A stretch of 64,000 nt of DNA, taken from Pedococcus sp. 5OH_020. Lineage in GTDB: Bacteria > Actinomycetota > Actinomycetes > Actinomycetales > Dermatophilaceae. Positions 8,919 through 18,273 of the stretch are shown piece after piece (positions within the stretch are counted from its first letter, which is position 1; each line of letters begins with the position of its first letter). The translations under genes were made by a program, and so were the position numbers. The notes beneath the pieces are model-generated. The model had not been told where the DNA came from, searched no databases, and saw only the letters and a program-made list of their open reading frames with translations. The stretch lies in assembly GCF_027812955.1 (NCBI RefSeq), contig NZ_JAPYZV010000013.1:1-64000 (forward strand). The letters run 5' to 3'.

Positions 8919-9932
8919 ATGACCCCCGTGCGCATCGGAGTCATCGGAACCGGCCGCATCGGCACGTTCCACGCCCAGACCCTGGCCCGCCGCGTGCCCG
9001 AGGCCGACCTCGCCGGCGTCGCCGACGCCCGCCCAAGTGGCGCGACCGCCCTCGCGGCCGAGCTCGGTGTGCGCGAGTTCGAGACGCCCTCGGCCCTCAT
9101 CACCTCCCCCGTCGTCGACGCGATCGTCATCGCCGCCACCTCGACCGCCCACGCAGACCTGGTCGTCGAGGTGGCCGCGGCGGGCAAGGCGATCTTCTGC
9201 GAGAAGCCGATGGCGATGACTCTGGCGGACGCCGACCGCGCGATCGCCGCCGCGGAGGCGTCCGGCGTGCCGCTGCAGGTCGGGTTCAACCGCCGGTTCG
9301 CGGCCGACTTCATCGCGGCCAAGGCCGTCGTCGACGGCGGTGGTGTCGGGCAGCCGCAGCTGCTGCGCTCGGTGACCCGTGACCCGGGCCTGGCCAACCC
9401 CGGCGGAGTGCCGCCGTGGACGATCTTCACCCAGACCCTGATCCACGACTTCGACCTGCTCAACTGGATGAACTCGGGCGCAAAGGCCGTCGAGGTGTCC
9501 GCCATGGCCGACGCGCTCGTGGCGCCGGACTTCAAGGAGGGCGGCCTGCTCGACACCGCCGTCGTCACGATCCGCTACGACAACGGTGCGATCGCCGTGG
9601 CGGAGGCGAACTTCTCGGCCACCTACGGCTACGACGTGCGCGCCGAGGTGTTCGGCAGCGGCGGTATGGTCACGATCGGCAGCCCCCGCCAAGTGACGAT
9701 GGAGCACTGGGACGGCCAGGGAGTGCACGGCCTGACTGCCCGCGGTGACACCGAGCTGCTCGGCGACGCCTACGCCGGTGAGTTCTCGTCGTTCTGCGCC
9801 GCCGTCGCGAACGGATCGGCTCCGGTCGTGACCGGTGCGGACGCCAAGGCCGCCCTGGCCATCGCCCTCGCGTGCGTCAACTCGGTCACCACCGGCGGCA
9901 CGGTCCGCGTCGGAGCGGAGGCCTCGGCATGA
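8919..9932 (+). CDS. iolG: Gfo/Idh/MocA oxidoreductase, inositol 2-dehydrogenase-like
   Basis: A 337-residue NAD(P)-dependent sugar dehydrogenase. The N-terminal Rossmann fold has GVIGTGRIG, the family EKP motif is at residues 95-97 (FCEKPMAM), and the C-terminal domain has LQVGFNRRFAADF and TLIHDFDLLNWM, typical of myo-inositol 2-dehydrogenases. The start ATG at 8919 has GAAGGAG upstream. It overlaps the next gene by ATGA, so the two are translationally coupled. The symbol reflects family resemblance; other cyclitols or aldoses are possible because no other inositol genes are nearby. Confidence 0.82.
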   Translation: MTPVRIGVIGTGRIGTFHAQTLARRVPEADLAGVADARPSGATALAAELGVREFETPSALITSPVVDAIVIAATSTAHADLVVEVAAAGKAIFCEKPMAMTLADADRAIAAAEASGVPLQVGFNRRFAADFIAAKAVVDGGGVGQPQLLRSVTRDPGLANPGGVPPWTIFTQTLIHDFDLLNWMNSGAKAVEVSAMADALVAPDFKEGGLLDTAVVTIRYDNGAIAVAEANFSATYGYDVRAEVFGSGGMVTIGSPRQVTMEHWDGQGVHGLTARGDTELLGDAYAGEFSSFCAAVANGSAPVVTGADAKAALAIALACVNSVTTGGTVRVGAEASA

Positions 9933-10723
9933 ACAGCTCGCCGTTCGTCCTCGCCGCCAGCGCCGAGATGCTCTACGTCGACCGCCCGGTCGCCGACCGC
10001 ATCCGGGCCATCCACGACGCAGGCTTCGCCGCCGAGATCTGGGACTGGCGAAACCACGACCTGCACGAGCTGGAGGCGCTCGCGGCATCCGGCGTCGTCT
10101 TCACCTCGATGACCGGCTACACCACCGGCACCCTCGCCGACGAGACCGGGGCCGACGCTCTGCTGCGCACCGCGGCCGAATCGGTCGTGGTGTCTCGCCG
10201 GCTCGGTACCCCGAGCCTGAACCTGCACGGCACGGGCCTGGACAACCGCGGCCTGCCGGTGGTGCCCGCCGACGAGGTGACACCGCGGATGTGGGACACC
10301 GCCCGCCGCACGTTGACCCGGATCGCCGAGCTGGGCGAGCGCGAGGGCGTGACCTTCGTGCTCGAGAACCTCAACACCGCGGTCGACCACCCCGGCACGC
10401 CCTTCGCGAAGGCGGCCGACACCCTCGCCCTGGTCAGGCGCGTCGACTCACCGCACCTGCGGCTCAATCTCGACCTCTACCACGCGCAGATCGGCGAGGG
10501 GAACCTCATCGAGCTGTGCCGCAAGGCATTGCCGTGGGTCGGCGAGGTGCAGGTGGCCGACGTGCCCGGCCGCTGCGAGCCGGGCACCGGCGAGATCCGG
10601 TACGCCGCCATCGCTTGCGCCCTCGCGGAAGCCGGATACACCGGCGTGGTAGGGCTCGAGGCCTGGGCGAGCGGCGACCCCGACGAGGCACTGGCCGCCT
10701 TCCGGGAGGCCTTCGCCGGCTGA
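9929..10723 (+). CDS. TIM-barrel sugar isomerase/epimerase, hydroxypyruvate isomerase-like
   Basis: A 264-residue xylose-isomerase-like TIM-barrel protein (AP_endonuc_2 clan). Metal-binding positions are suggested by FVLENLNTA, LRLNLDLYHAQIGEGN, EVQVADVPGRCEPGTGEI and GVVGLEAW, the pattern seen in hydroxypyruvate isomerase (Hyi) and inosose isomerase. The ATG at 9929 overlaps the iolG-like stop (ATGA). With the upstream dehydrogenase it could form a two-step oxidation and isomerisation module. The real substrate is unknown. Confidence 0.82.
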   Translation: MNSSPFVLAASAEMLYVDRPVADRIRAIHDAGFAAEIWDWRNHDLHELEALAASGVVFTSMTGYTTGTLADETGADALLRTAAESVVVSRRLGTPSLNLHGTGLDNRGLPVVPADEVTPRMWDTARRTLTRIAELGEREGVTFVLENLNTAVDHPGTPFAKAADTLALVRRVDSPHLRLNLDLYHAQIGEGNLIELCRKALPWVGEVQVADVPGRCEPGTGEIRYAAIACALAEAGYTGVVGLEAWASGDPDEALAAFREAFAG

Positions 10724-10735
10724 TACCCCGGGCGC

Positions 10736-10763
10736 CCCTGCACCGCCCACGAGCGGTGCAGGG
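10736..10763 (+). terminator. Hairpin terminator after the iolG-hyi pair
   Basis: CCCTGCACCG and CGGTGCAGGG form a perfect 10-bp stem with an 8-base loop, 13 bases after the stop codon. There is no U-tract, as is common in high-GC actinobacteria. Confidence 0.65.
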
Positions 10764-11028
10764 ACCGGCGTCGAGGATCCGGAGCAGGTACAGGTTGCGC
10801 GCCTTGGCGCGCGGGTAGCCGGGCCTGAGGAGGTGGGTCTGATTGGAGTCAGTGCTCGTGGGAGCCCACCCCCAGAACCGCGAGCGTTGGCCCAAGTGAG
10901 AAGGGCAAAGCCACTGCATGGAGTGCACGCGTGCGCGGGCGTCACATGGGGCACAAGCCCAAGCGGTCACATAGCAAGACACCCTGTCCATCCTGCGATG
11001 GTTCCGCAGGTCAGACACGGTGCCAGTC
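10764..11028. other. Gap with no supportable gene
   Basis: No gene is recognisable. The minus strand briefly reads LRPGYPRAKARNLYLLRILD around 10780-10840, which looks protein-like but is too short to assign. Confidence 0.25.
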
Positions 11029-11073
11029 GGTGGAGCTGAGGGGACTCGAACCCCTGGCCTTCTCATTGCGAAG
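11029..11073 (-). other. 3' half of tRNA-Ala(CGC), probable attachment-site scar
   Basis: Read on the minus strand, this is the 3' part of a tRNA: anticodon loop TTCGCAA (anticodon CGC), 3' anticodon strand TGAGA, T-arm AGGGG-TTCGAGT-CCCCT and acceptor strand ending AGCTCCACC. The 5' half is absent; upstream sequence does not pair with it. Such 3' tRNA halves are typical products of integrase-mediated insertion, so this marks the end of an integrated element. Confidence 0.72.
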
Positions 11074-11964
11074 GCTTCAAGAAGCCAGCGCACGGAGTGA
11101 CGACGTGCTCGGGGGGCGCCGCATGGATGCATATAGTGCAGCGCGACGGAGCCTGGGCACAATCGCGGCACAAGCCAGATGCTCACTCGCCTCACTCGCT
11201 TTCGAGAACTGCGAAGCCCAGTTCATGGCGGGTCAGTCAGACCCCTAACGTGCTCAGCCGCTGCCGCGACGACAACGGACGAACCGCCATGAACGCCGGC
11301 GAATGAGACCAGAACTGAGACCACAACGCTCGAGCTGCGAAACGGCGTGAACGAGCAGACTGGGACGAGGCCATCGGGTCCATGCACGCCGTTGAAAGCA
11401 GAGACCCACATATCGCTGAAGCCCTCTCCGAGATCGCCGACGACAGCGACGCCACCGACTTGCACTAGAGCTTGGGGCTCGCGATGTTGCACGAAGATGT
11501 CGCCGATCACGCAGGAAGCCACCCTTGACCTGCGCGTTCGCCTCTGCCTGAAGAGCGGACGCTCACAGCGTGCGCTGACCAGCAGATATCCCGTGCGCCG
11601 CAATCAGTTCCCCAGACTCTCGACATGGTCGAGGCGCCGCCATCCCATTGCGCCTTGGCGGGATGACCGTCGCTCATTCGCGCCGATATGCGGCCATGCC
11701 GGGGTCTTGCGTGGCGGCGGCGAGACGCCACGCCCCCACCACGGCGGGGTGGCCGCCCTCGGCTGCCCGCACCGCCAACCGGCGTTGGCATGCGCTTGGA
11801 GATGCTGCACGGCGGCTAGAGCTCGGCGCCGTTATGTCGATCACGGGCGGGGGCGCACTACCGCTGACCGGCTCAACAGCCGTCTCCGTTGCCTCGCCGC
11901 CGCGAACGATCTGGTCGCAGCCTGAGAGGCGGTTCGCTTGCGTAGAGGGAGACGGCCGAACTTC
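11074..11964. other. Degenerate stretch beside the tRNA scar, perhaps an integrase tail
   Basis: No intact gene is supportable. On the plus strand near 11285-11468, a frame ANETRTETTTLELRNG shifts into RADWDEAIGSMHAVESRDP and EALSEIADDSDATDLH before a stop, which resembles the hydrophilic tail of a phage-type integrase broken by one frameshift. The position next to a tRNA scar fits. From 11470 to 11964 I see nothing. Confidence 0.25.
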
Positions 11965-13010
11965 CAATCCGCGAACCGTCGAGGCTCGAGCGACGAGATC
12001 TGGTTTGAAGACCAGTCGCTCATGCGCATGATCGACATCGGCTTGTTCCCTCAGGAGCAGCTTGGCCGCGGCCCGTCCGAGCTCGTAACGCGGTTTGACG
12101 CACCGACGTCAGTGGGACGGAAGCGGCCGCCGCAAAGTGAAAGTCGTCATAACCGACGATGGCCAGGTCTTGCGGCACCCGCAGGCCCGACGTCACGCAG
12201 CGCTGCAAGAGACCCATGGCGACCAGGTCATTAGCGCCAAACGCAGCGGTCGGTCGCAGCTCGGGAGGAAGCCCAAGAATGCGGCTGCCAGCCTCCCTGC
12301 CTTGGGAAACCGTCAATGCCGAGGTGGCTATATCCACGAGGCGATCGCGGGACAAGCCACTCTCCGTGAGAGTTGAGTAGGCGACATCGCAGCGGTCTGC
12401 CACTTGCCCTAGCCGACTCGGGCCACCGACAAATGCGACTCTCTCGTGACCAAGCTCGAGCAGGTGTTGCGTGGCGAGCCGGCCTCCGAGCACGTCATCC
12501 ACGCTGACCGAGCAGTGATCCAAGGCGGTGCCCGCGCGCGTGCGGTCCAGGACAACCACCGGTGTAGCGCGTCTCGGAAGGTCGTCGAGGAGTTCGTCAT
12601 CTACGTCCACTGGCGTGATGAGGACGCCTTGGACGCCCCGTTCTTCCAGGCGTCGGAGGTAGGTGCGTTCGCGGGTGGGGTCCTCGTCGATGCTGCAGAT
12701 GAAGAGTGAGAAGTCGGACTCGTACGCTTCGTCTTCAACGCCTTGGGCGACGTCCATGAAGGAGGGATTGCTGGCGGTCGAGCAGCACGTAGGCCAAGAC
12801 GCTGCTTTTGCCGCCCTAAACTGACGTGTTGATTCATTTCGGACGAAGCACAGGACCGCTATGGCGTGCTCCACCTTGGCTCCGGTGTCCTCGTTGACGC
12901 GGCTAGGTCGGTTGAGGACGTTGGAGACCGTGCTCAAGGAGACGCCAAGGAAAGGCCGCAACGTTCTTGACGCTGGCGGTCCTTGCGGGCTCCTTTGATG
13001 CGATGGTCAT
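11965..13010 (-). pseudogene. LacI-family regulator broken by several frameshifts
   Basis: The original gene began at ATG 13010 (MTIASKEPARTASVKNVAAF). One extra base near 12965 breaks the frame just before LGVSLSTVSNVLNRPSRV, the helix-turn-helix. The sugar-binding domain is readable (NPSFMDVAQGVEDEAYESDF, LATQHLLELGHERVAFVGG, FGANDLVAMGLLQRC). A compensated double shift affects 12785-12815, where the other frame gives SVLAYVLLD. A further shift near 12095 moves the C-terminus PRYELGRAAAKLLLRE and RLVFKPDLVARAS to another frame. At least three indels mean no functional repressor. It stands upstream of the GH116 gene in the opposite arrangement expected of a local regulator. Confidence 0.82.
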
Positions 13011-13164
13011 CTCCTACCCGATGAGTCAATGACGGGCGCCGGCTCGTATCGGGCCCCACATCGTTTCACAAATGCCCACTTGCTGGGGGCGAGCGGCCGT
13101 GGGTTGTTGGCGCTCTCACGCCCATGCCACCAGGAACTCGAGTTTCGACGTGGCTCGCCGGCGA

Positions 13165-15909
13165 TCAGCTCGTCAACACGGTGATGGGCTTGATCGCGTT
13201 CATCAAACCCCAGACCGCGAGAGCCTGGGAGTAGGCCGGGTAGTCGTAAACGTATGTGCTGGTATCGGACCAGCCGCAGGGCGGGTTGAAAGCGAAGGCA
13301 TTATCGGGGCGCGCCCAGATTTGGTCACTGATGCTCCTCCCAAGCTCCAGACCGAATGCCTTCAACTGTGGGTCGCTGAAGCGCCCGCCGGCCTTGACGA
13401 AATCGGCTGCAGCAAGATGGTCGGTGCCTGGCCACACCCATTGGGCTTCGGGTGGAAGTTGACCGTCTGGAGAACCAAGCCCCACGGGCAGAGCGAGTGC
13501 CGGGGCGCCGATCATCTGGCCGCTGCTGTCATAGCGGCGATAAAGGCCCTGATGGAGCCGCAGTTGCGCATATCGATGAAGGGGGTCGACCACGTCCGGC
13601 AAGCCGAGGTCTTCGGCGACGTATTGCGCGAAGAAGCTATCGATGAAGAGCGCAGCGGGGTAGGTGCTGCCTGTGGAGAACCGGTAATGCTGCGTTACCG
13701 GGTCCCAGAAGGTGAGTTCAAACTGACTCTTGGCGGCGGCCAACTCCGACTTCACTTCGTCAACATAGGCAGTGTCCACGCCAAGCTGCTCCCCGGTGGT
13801 GCTGGCGATGGTCAGGCTGAGCAGGTAGAGCTGCGAGTTGTAGAGCCCGGTCCCCTCCTGGGGGATTACGTTGTAGATGTTGGTGAACAAGCCTGAGTCG
13901 ACCGGCAGATGCGTGCCAGCAGGAACCAAGCCCCTCAGGTATGCGATCTCGTCCTTGATGGCAGGCCATGCAGCTCGCAACAGCTCCGGGTCGTTGTTCA
14001 GTTTGGCGAACGCGTACCACTGCAGGATGAATTTGCTGGGGCTGTCCCCCCACTCGGTCTGGCCAGGATTTGGGGGGCGGGAGTCGGTGCCTCCTTGGAT
14101 GGTGGCATCCGATCCGTTGCCCCACGTGATGAACGGGCTACCGCTGGCCGAGTTGGCGTAGATGTCTTGCGCGTTGTGGCTTGGGTGGAGTTTGACGGTC
14201 TCGATGTCGGCCAGCAGCTGGTCGCGGAAGACATTGGGGAAGAGGGTGTAGTAGGCGCGGTAGTTGTACGCCTGTATGTCGGTCGTTCCTCCCATGCCCG
14301 AGGTACCGCCTGCGCCGGTGTCCTGCACACCGAACAGGTGCCCGTCTGGATTGCCAGCGCCGAGGTGTTGTCCGGGGCCCGCTTGGGCAAAGCCAGTTGG
14401 AACGACGGTGTTACGAACCAGCCCTCCCTCCCAGAACGAGTTGTTGACGGCCAGCATCGACAACTCGTTCAGTGCCGCCCTGCGTTGCTCGAGCGGGTAC
14501 GCGGGGTCGCTGGCGATCGGCTGCCACCATCGGTTGACAGCGTCGAGCGCTGCCTGACGTCCGGCAAGTGCGTCCCGGGCGATAGCGAAGCTCTGATGGA
14601 AGGGATAACTGCCGGCAACGTAGTCGTTGCTCTCGGTCGTCTTCGCCCCGTAGAAGTCTGTATAGCGCTTCATCCACACGGTTTGGTCATTGGCGAACGT
14701 AACCTGGGGGAAGTCCCACGCCAAAGCGAACGGCACCGTGGTTACCTCTCCAGGTGCAAGCGACGCCGACACGCTGATCGCTCCCGCGGTGGCAGAGCGG
14801 TCCAAGTTCGCGTTAGGAAGTGAGCCCGTGCTTGAAAAGGCGTCGTAGATGTCGGCTCCATCGCCCTCACCGTTCCACGAAGTCACGTATGAGACCTTCT
14901 GCCCGGCCGCGGGACTGGCGGCGATGGTCCACTCAGACTTGGCGGAATCTAGAGTGTTTGAGGGATCGTCGGCGCTGAGCGTGACCGCCTGGATCCCGTT
15001 TGCTGACCGGAACTGGCTGGAGAGCCCGGTCCGCACCGAGTCGGGCGCTGTCGCGCTCAGGTCGGCCCTGGTCCCGGCCACGTGGGCGGGTGCGTTGGGC
15101 ATGGTGAACATCACCGAGACCTGCGCCTTATCGGCGGTGTGGTTGGCGATGCGAACGTCGAAATATGCAAGCGGCATCGAGGTTCGACGATCCTCCTTCG
15201 CAACGATGGGCGAGTAGAACCGCATGGAGACGTCGGTCTTGAAGGGCCTGTAGTTCATGAAGCCAAACGGGTACAGCGCGGCGTAGTCGCCGTCTCCTGC
15301 CCGGAGGCGATTCCATGCCGGCAGGGGCGAACCCCAAGAGCGCTGCCGGACGACGCCGTTTGATCCCGTGTTCGTTGGTCCATCGGTCGCGAGCGTGCGG
15401 ACTGCAGCGGCACCTGTTCCGATGCGCTCGCGGACGTGAAAGGCGGCCTGGGGAAGTATGCGCATCTCCCAGCTCGTGCCCGACTGCCCTCCGAAGTTCC
15501 ACGGTCCGAAGGTTCCCGCTTGGTTGATCATGAACGACCCCGCGCCGAAGCCCCCCAGCGGAATGCCCAGGCCGGGAACGTTCATCGGAGCATTTCCCTT
15601 CACAGTCTCGAACCCGCTGGGTTCGCTGCCTCCCTGGCACGCTTGGGAAGCCGGCTCCTGCGCGCACGTCCCGGGGTCGATGTCACCTAAGGACCGCGCC
15701 AGGCTGGCTTGGGGGGCAGGGAAGTAGTCACGCGGGAGACTTTGGTCGCCCACGGCAGCGGCAGCAACCGACGCCGAAGTCGCTACGAAGCCGGCCGTCA
15801 CGGCCACGGCAATCGTGGTAACGATCAACTCTCTGTGCGAACAGAGTCGGCACGGTCGTACGTCGGATCGGGCATGATCATCTCCGTTGCTGACGATGTA
15901 GCGTTTCAA
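13165..15909 (-). CDS. Secreted GH116/DUF608-like glycoside hydrolase
   Basis: A 914-residue secreted protein. After a basic start it has a hydrophobic signal segment (VTTIAVAVTAGFVATSASVAAA, shortened here to its core VAVTAGFVATSAS) with cleavage near residues 50-55. The first domain carries IPLGGFGAGSFMINQAGTFG, matching the N-terminal domain of GH116 bile-acid beta-glucosidase (GBA2)-type proteins; the second is an (alpha/alpha)6-barrel-like part with DSGLFTNIYNVIPQEGTG, PAALFIDSFFAQYVAEDLGL and a C-terminal Trp/Pro-rich stretch (PPCGWSDTSTYVYDYPAY). GH116 members hydrolyse beta-glucosides or beta-xylosides; which applies here is unclear. It lies downstream of araBDA on the same strand, with 166 bp between, so it may be separately promoted. 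Confidence 0.7.
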   Translation of the reverse strand: MKRYIVSNGDDHARSDVRPCRLCSHRELIVTTIAVAVTAGFVATSASVAAAAVGDQSLPRDYFPAPQASLARSLGDIDPGTCAQEPASQACQGGSEPSGFETVKGNAPMNVPGLGIPLGGFGAGSFMINQAGTFGPWNFGGQSGTSWEMRILPQAAFHVRERIGTGAAAVRTLATDGPTNTGSNGVVRQRSWGSPLPAWNRLRAGDGDYAALYPFGFMNYRPFKTDVSMRFYSPIVAKEDRRTSMPLAYFDVRIANHTADKAQVSVMFTMPNAPAHVAGTRADLSATAPDSVRTGLSSQFRSANGIQAVTLSADDPSNTLDSAKSEWTIAASPAAGQKVSYVTSWNGEGDGADIYDAFSSTGSLPNANLDRSATAGAISVSASLAPGEVTTVPFALAWDFPQVTFANDQTVWMKRYTDFYGAKTTESNDYVAGSYPFHQSFAIARDALAGRQAALDAVNRWWQPIASDPAYPLEQRRAALNELSMLAVNNSFWEGGLVRNTVVPTGFAQAGPGQHLGAGNPDGHLFGVQDTGAGGTSGMGGTTDIQAYNYRAYYTLFPNVFRDQLLADIETVKLHPSHNAQDIYANSASGSPFITWGNGSDATIQGGTDSRPPNPGQTEWGDSPSKFILQWYAFAKLNNDPELLRAAWPAIKDEIAYLRGLVPAGTHLPVDSGLFTNIYNVIPQEGTGLYNSQLYLLSLTIASTTGEQLGVDTAYVDEVKSELAAAKSQFELTFWDPVTQHYRFSTGSTYPAALFIDSFFAQYVAEDLGLPDVVDPLHRYAQLRLHQGLYRRYDSSGQMIGAPALALPVGLGSPDGQLPPEAQWVWPGTDHLAAADFVKAGGRFSDPQLKAFGLELGRSISDQIWARPDNAFAFNPPCGWSDTSTYVYDYPAYSQALAVWGLMNAIKPITVLTS

Positions 15910-16008
15910 TGGATCGCTTCACAATTGAGCGCCACGGATGTCTGCGCGGTATTGTGCGAGGCCGGACGCTCCCGAGTGGACGAGGATAGACGCGACGGGT
16001 TTCAACAA

Positions 16009-16020
16009 TGATTCGATTCA
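16009..16020. promoter_or_regulatory. Candidate operator upstream of the GH116 gene
   Basis: TGATTCGATTCA is a partly palindromic 12-mer centred on CG, about 100 bp upstream of the GH116 start. It differs from the GTNNAACGTTCTAC sites, so this gene may answer to another regulator, possibly the broken LacI. Confidence 0.25.
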
Positions 16021-16075
16021 AGCAGTTTAGAAATTTGCCCGGCGCGCCGCGCTCAGCGGAGGGTTGGTCTGCGGC

Positions 16076-17578
16076 TCAGAAGCCTTGGGCCAGCCGGTGG
16101 TAGGCGCTGTTCCACCTGAGCTCCTGGGACAGCCTCGCGGTCGTCGTCGATTCGTCGATGAACGCAAGCTCGACAGCGGCCATGTCCGAGAAGTCCTGCA
16201 GGTGCTCGCGACCCAGAGCCGTCGACAACACGGTGTGATGAGGGCCGCCAGCGATCAGCCAAGACGCGGTGGACGTTCGCAGGTCAGGCATGGGACGCCA
16301 CACCGCCCGGGCTACCGGGAGGTTGGGCAGGTCTTCTGGTGGCGTGACGACCTCGATCGCGTTACCAATCAGTCGGAAGCGGTCGCCCATGTCCGCCATG
16401 CCCACGGTGAAACCCTGGCCCGGTGCGGCCGTGAAGACGAGGCGGACTGGGTCCTCACGTCCACCGATTCCGAGTGGATGGATCTCGATCTTTGGAGTTT
16501 CGGTTGCGATCGTGGGACAGACCTCGAGCATGTGGGCGCCGAGGATCAGTTCCTGTCCTGGCGCCAGATGGTAGGTGTAGTCCTCCATGAAGGAGGTGCC
16601 GCCGGGCAGGCCGTGACCCATCGCCTTGAGCGTGTGGAGTAGGACGGACGTCTTCCAGTCGCCCTCCCCGCCGAAGCCATACCCGTCGGCCATGAGCCGC
16701 TGCACGGCCAGCCCGGGCAGTTGTCGCAGACCGCCCAGATCCTCGAAGTTGGTCGTGAAGGCGCCGTACCCACCTTGCTCGAGAAACTGACGCATTCCGA
16801 GTTCGATGCGCGCCGCATACAGCAGCGACGGGTGTCGCTCCCCTGAGGCCCTGAGCTCGGGAGCCACCTCGTAGGCGTCCTCGTAGGTCTGAACGAGCGC
16901 GTTGACTTCGGCGTCGGACACGGAATCCACGACGGCAACGAGGTCGTTGACGCCGTAGGTGTTGACCGACACCCCGAAGCGTCGCTCCGCTTCGACCTTG
17001 TCGCCGTCAGTGACCGCCACGTTGCGCATGTTGTCGCCGAAACGGACCAGCTTCAGACTCCGTACGGCTGACAGGCCGAGAGCCGCTCGGGCCCACGTGG
17101 CCACGCCGTCGATCACGGCAGGGTCGGTGATGTGACCCGCGACGGTCTTGCGAGCCACCCCCAGGCGAGTCTGCATGTAGCCGAACTCTCGGTCGCCATG
17201 AGCAGCCTGGTTGAGGTTCATGAAGTCCATGTCGATGGTCGCCCACGGCAAGTCCCGATTCACTTGGGTGTGCAGGTGAAGCAACGGCTTCTGCAGACGC
17301 TCCAGCCCCGAGATCCACATCTTGGCCGGGGAGAACGTGTGCATCCACGCGACGACCCCCACACAGGAGTCGTCGCTGTTTGCCTCGAGCATGACGCGCC
17401 GGATGGCGTCCGCATCAGTCAAGACGGGCTTGGCGATGACGTCCACAACTACCCCGGCGTCAGCCGCCAAGGCATCTGAGATGACCCGCGACTGGGTCGC
17501 GACCTGGGCGAGGACGTCGTCCCCGTACAGACCTTGGCTTCCGGTCAGGAACCAAACCTCGCGACGAGCGGTGATCAT
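16076..17578 (-). CDS. araA: L-arabinose isomerase
   Basis: A 500-residue AraA, converting L-arabinose to L-ribulose in the cytoplasm. The start [19 protein letters not shown], the [18 protein letters not shown] segment, [12 protein letters not shown], and [16 protein letters not shown] with [11 protein letters not shown] are hallmark AraA blocks containing the metal-binding glutamates and histidines. Length equals the family standard. It is the last gene of araB-araD-araA; its ATG overlaps the araD stop by 4 bp (ATGA). Regulation most likely comes from the operator upstream of araB. Confidence 0.97.
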   Translation of the reverse strand: MITARREVWFLTGSQGLYGDDVLAQVATQSRVISDALAADAGVVVDVIAKPVLTDADAIRRVMLEANSDDSCVGVVAWMHTFSPAKMWISGLERLQKPLLHLHTQVNRDLPWATIDMDFMNLNQAAHGDREFGYMQTRLGVARKTVAGHITDPAVIDGVATWARAALGLSAVRSLKLVRFGDNMRNVAVTDGDKVEAERRFGVSVNTYGVNDLVAVVDSVSDAEVNALVQTYEDAYEVAPELRASGERHPSLLYAARIELGMRQFLEQGGYGAFTTNFEDLGGLRQLPGLAVQRLMADGYGFGGEGDWKTSVLLHTLKAMGHGLPGGTSFMEDYTYHLAPGQELILGAHMLEVCPTIATETPKIEIHPLGIGGREDPVRLVFTAAPGQGFTVGMADMGDRFRLIGNAIEVVTPPEDLPNLPVARAVWRPMPDLRTSTASWLIAGGPHHTVLSTALGREHLQDFSDMAAVELAFIDESTTTARLSQELRWNSAYHRLAQGF

Positions 17579-18273
17579 TGGTTGCCTTCCTTCTGTCCGT
17601 ACACGTTCTGATACCGGTCGTACAGGTGGTCGATGTCGGCGTCGTCGAGGCGCGGGGTGGCCCCGAGCTGCTGCGCGACATGCACGGTGCGAGCCACGTC
17701 TTCGAGCATCACCGCGGCCTTAACCGCGTCCCTGGCATCAGTTCCGATGGTGAATGGCCCGTGGCCGGCCATCAAAACTGCGCGTGACCGATGCCCCTCC
17801 AAGGTGGCCACGATGCCCCTACCTATGGAGTCGTCCCCGATCAACGCAAAGGGACCGACCGGGATGTCCCCGCCGAATTCGTCGGCCATCATCGTCAGAA
17901 CGCACGGGATGGGCTCGTTCCGCGCGCACCATGCCGTCGCGTACGTCGAGTGGGTGTGCACGACGCCACCCACGTGCCGCATGTGCTTGTAGACGTACGC
18001 GGCGGCGGCGGTGTCCGAGGACGGTTGGTGGCTTCCTTCGACTAGTTGCCCTTCAAAGTCACAGACGACCATGGTCTCGGCAGTCAGCTGGTCATAGGAC
18101 ACCCCGGAGGGCTTGATAACCAGCAAGTCAGCTCCAGGCACACGTGCCGACACGTTCCCCGCCGTCCAGACGACCAACTCGTTGCGCCTGAGTTCGGCAT
18201 GGAGATCCACGAGCTCCTCGCGGATCTCGCGAATTCCGCGCCGGACCGTGTCCGAGACATTGATGGTCGTCAT
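17575..18273 (-). CDS. araD: L-ribulose-5-phosphate 4-epimerase
   Basis: A 232-residue class II aldolase-fold epimerase that converts L-ribulose 5-phosphate to D-xylulose 5-phosphate. Visible motifs are [24 protein letters not shown], the zinc site [16 protein letters not shown], and [10 protein letters not shown] with the distal histidine region. It sits between araB and araA with 4-bp overlaps at both ends, so the three genes are translated from one message. Length is normal for the family. Confidence 0.96.
   Translation of the reverse strand: MTTINVSDTVRRGIREIREELVDLHAELRRNELVVWTAGNVSARVPGADLLVIKPSGVSYDQLTAETMVVCDFEGQLVEGSHQPSSDTAAAAYVYKHMRHVGGVVHTHSTYATAWCARNEPIPCVLTMMADEFGGDIPVGPFALIGDDSIGRGIVATLEGHRSRAVLMAGHGPFTIGTDARDAVKAAVMLEDVARTVHVAQQLGATPRLDDADIDHLYDRYQNVYGQKEGNQ

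Noticed and set aside
8637-10088. A 483-codon minus-strand frame spanning the iolG-like gene
   Set aside because: Only its last 88 codons are protein-like (the ABC ATPase relic); the rest is antisense of iolG.
10931-11248. A 105-codon frame containing VELRGLEPLAFSLR
   Set aside because: That phrase is the translation of the tRNA-Ala fragment, a common false gene.
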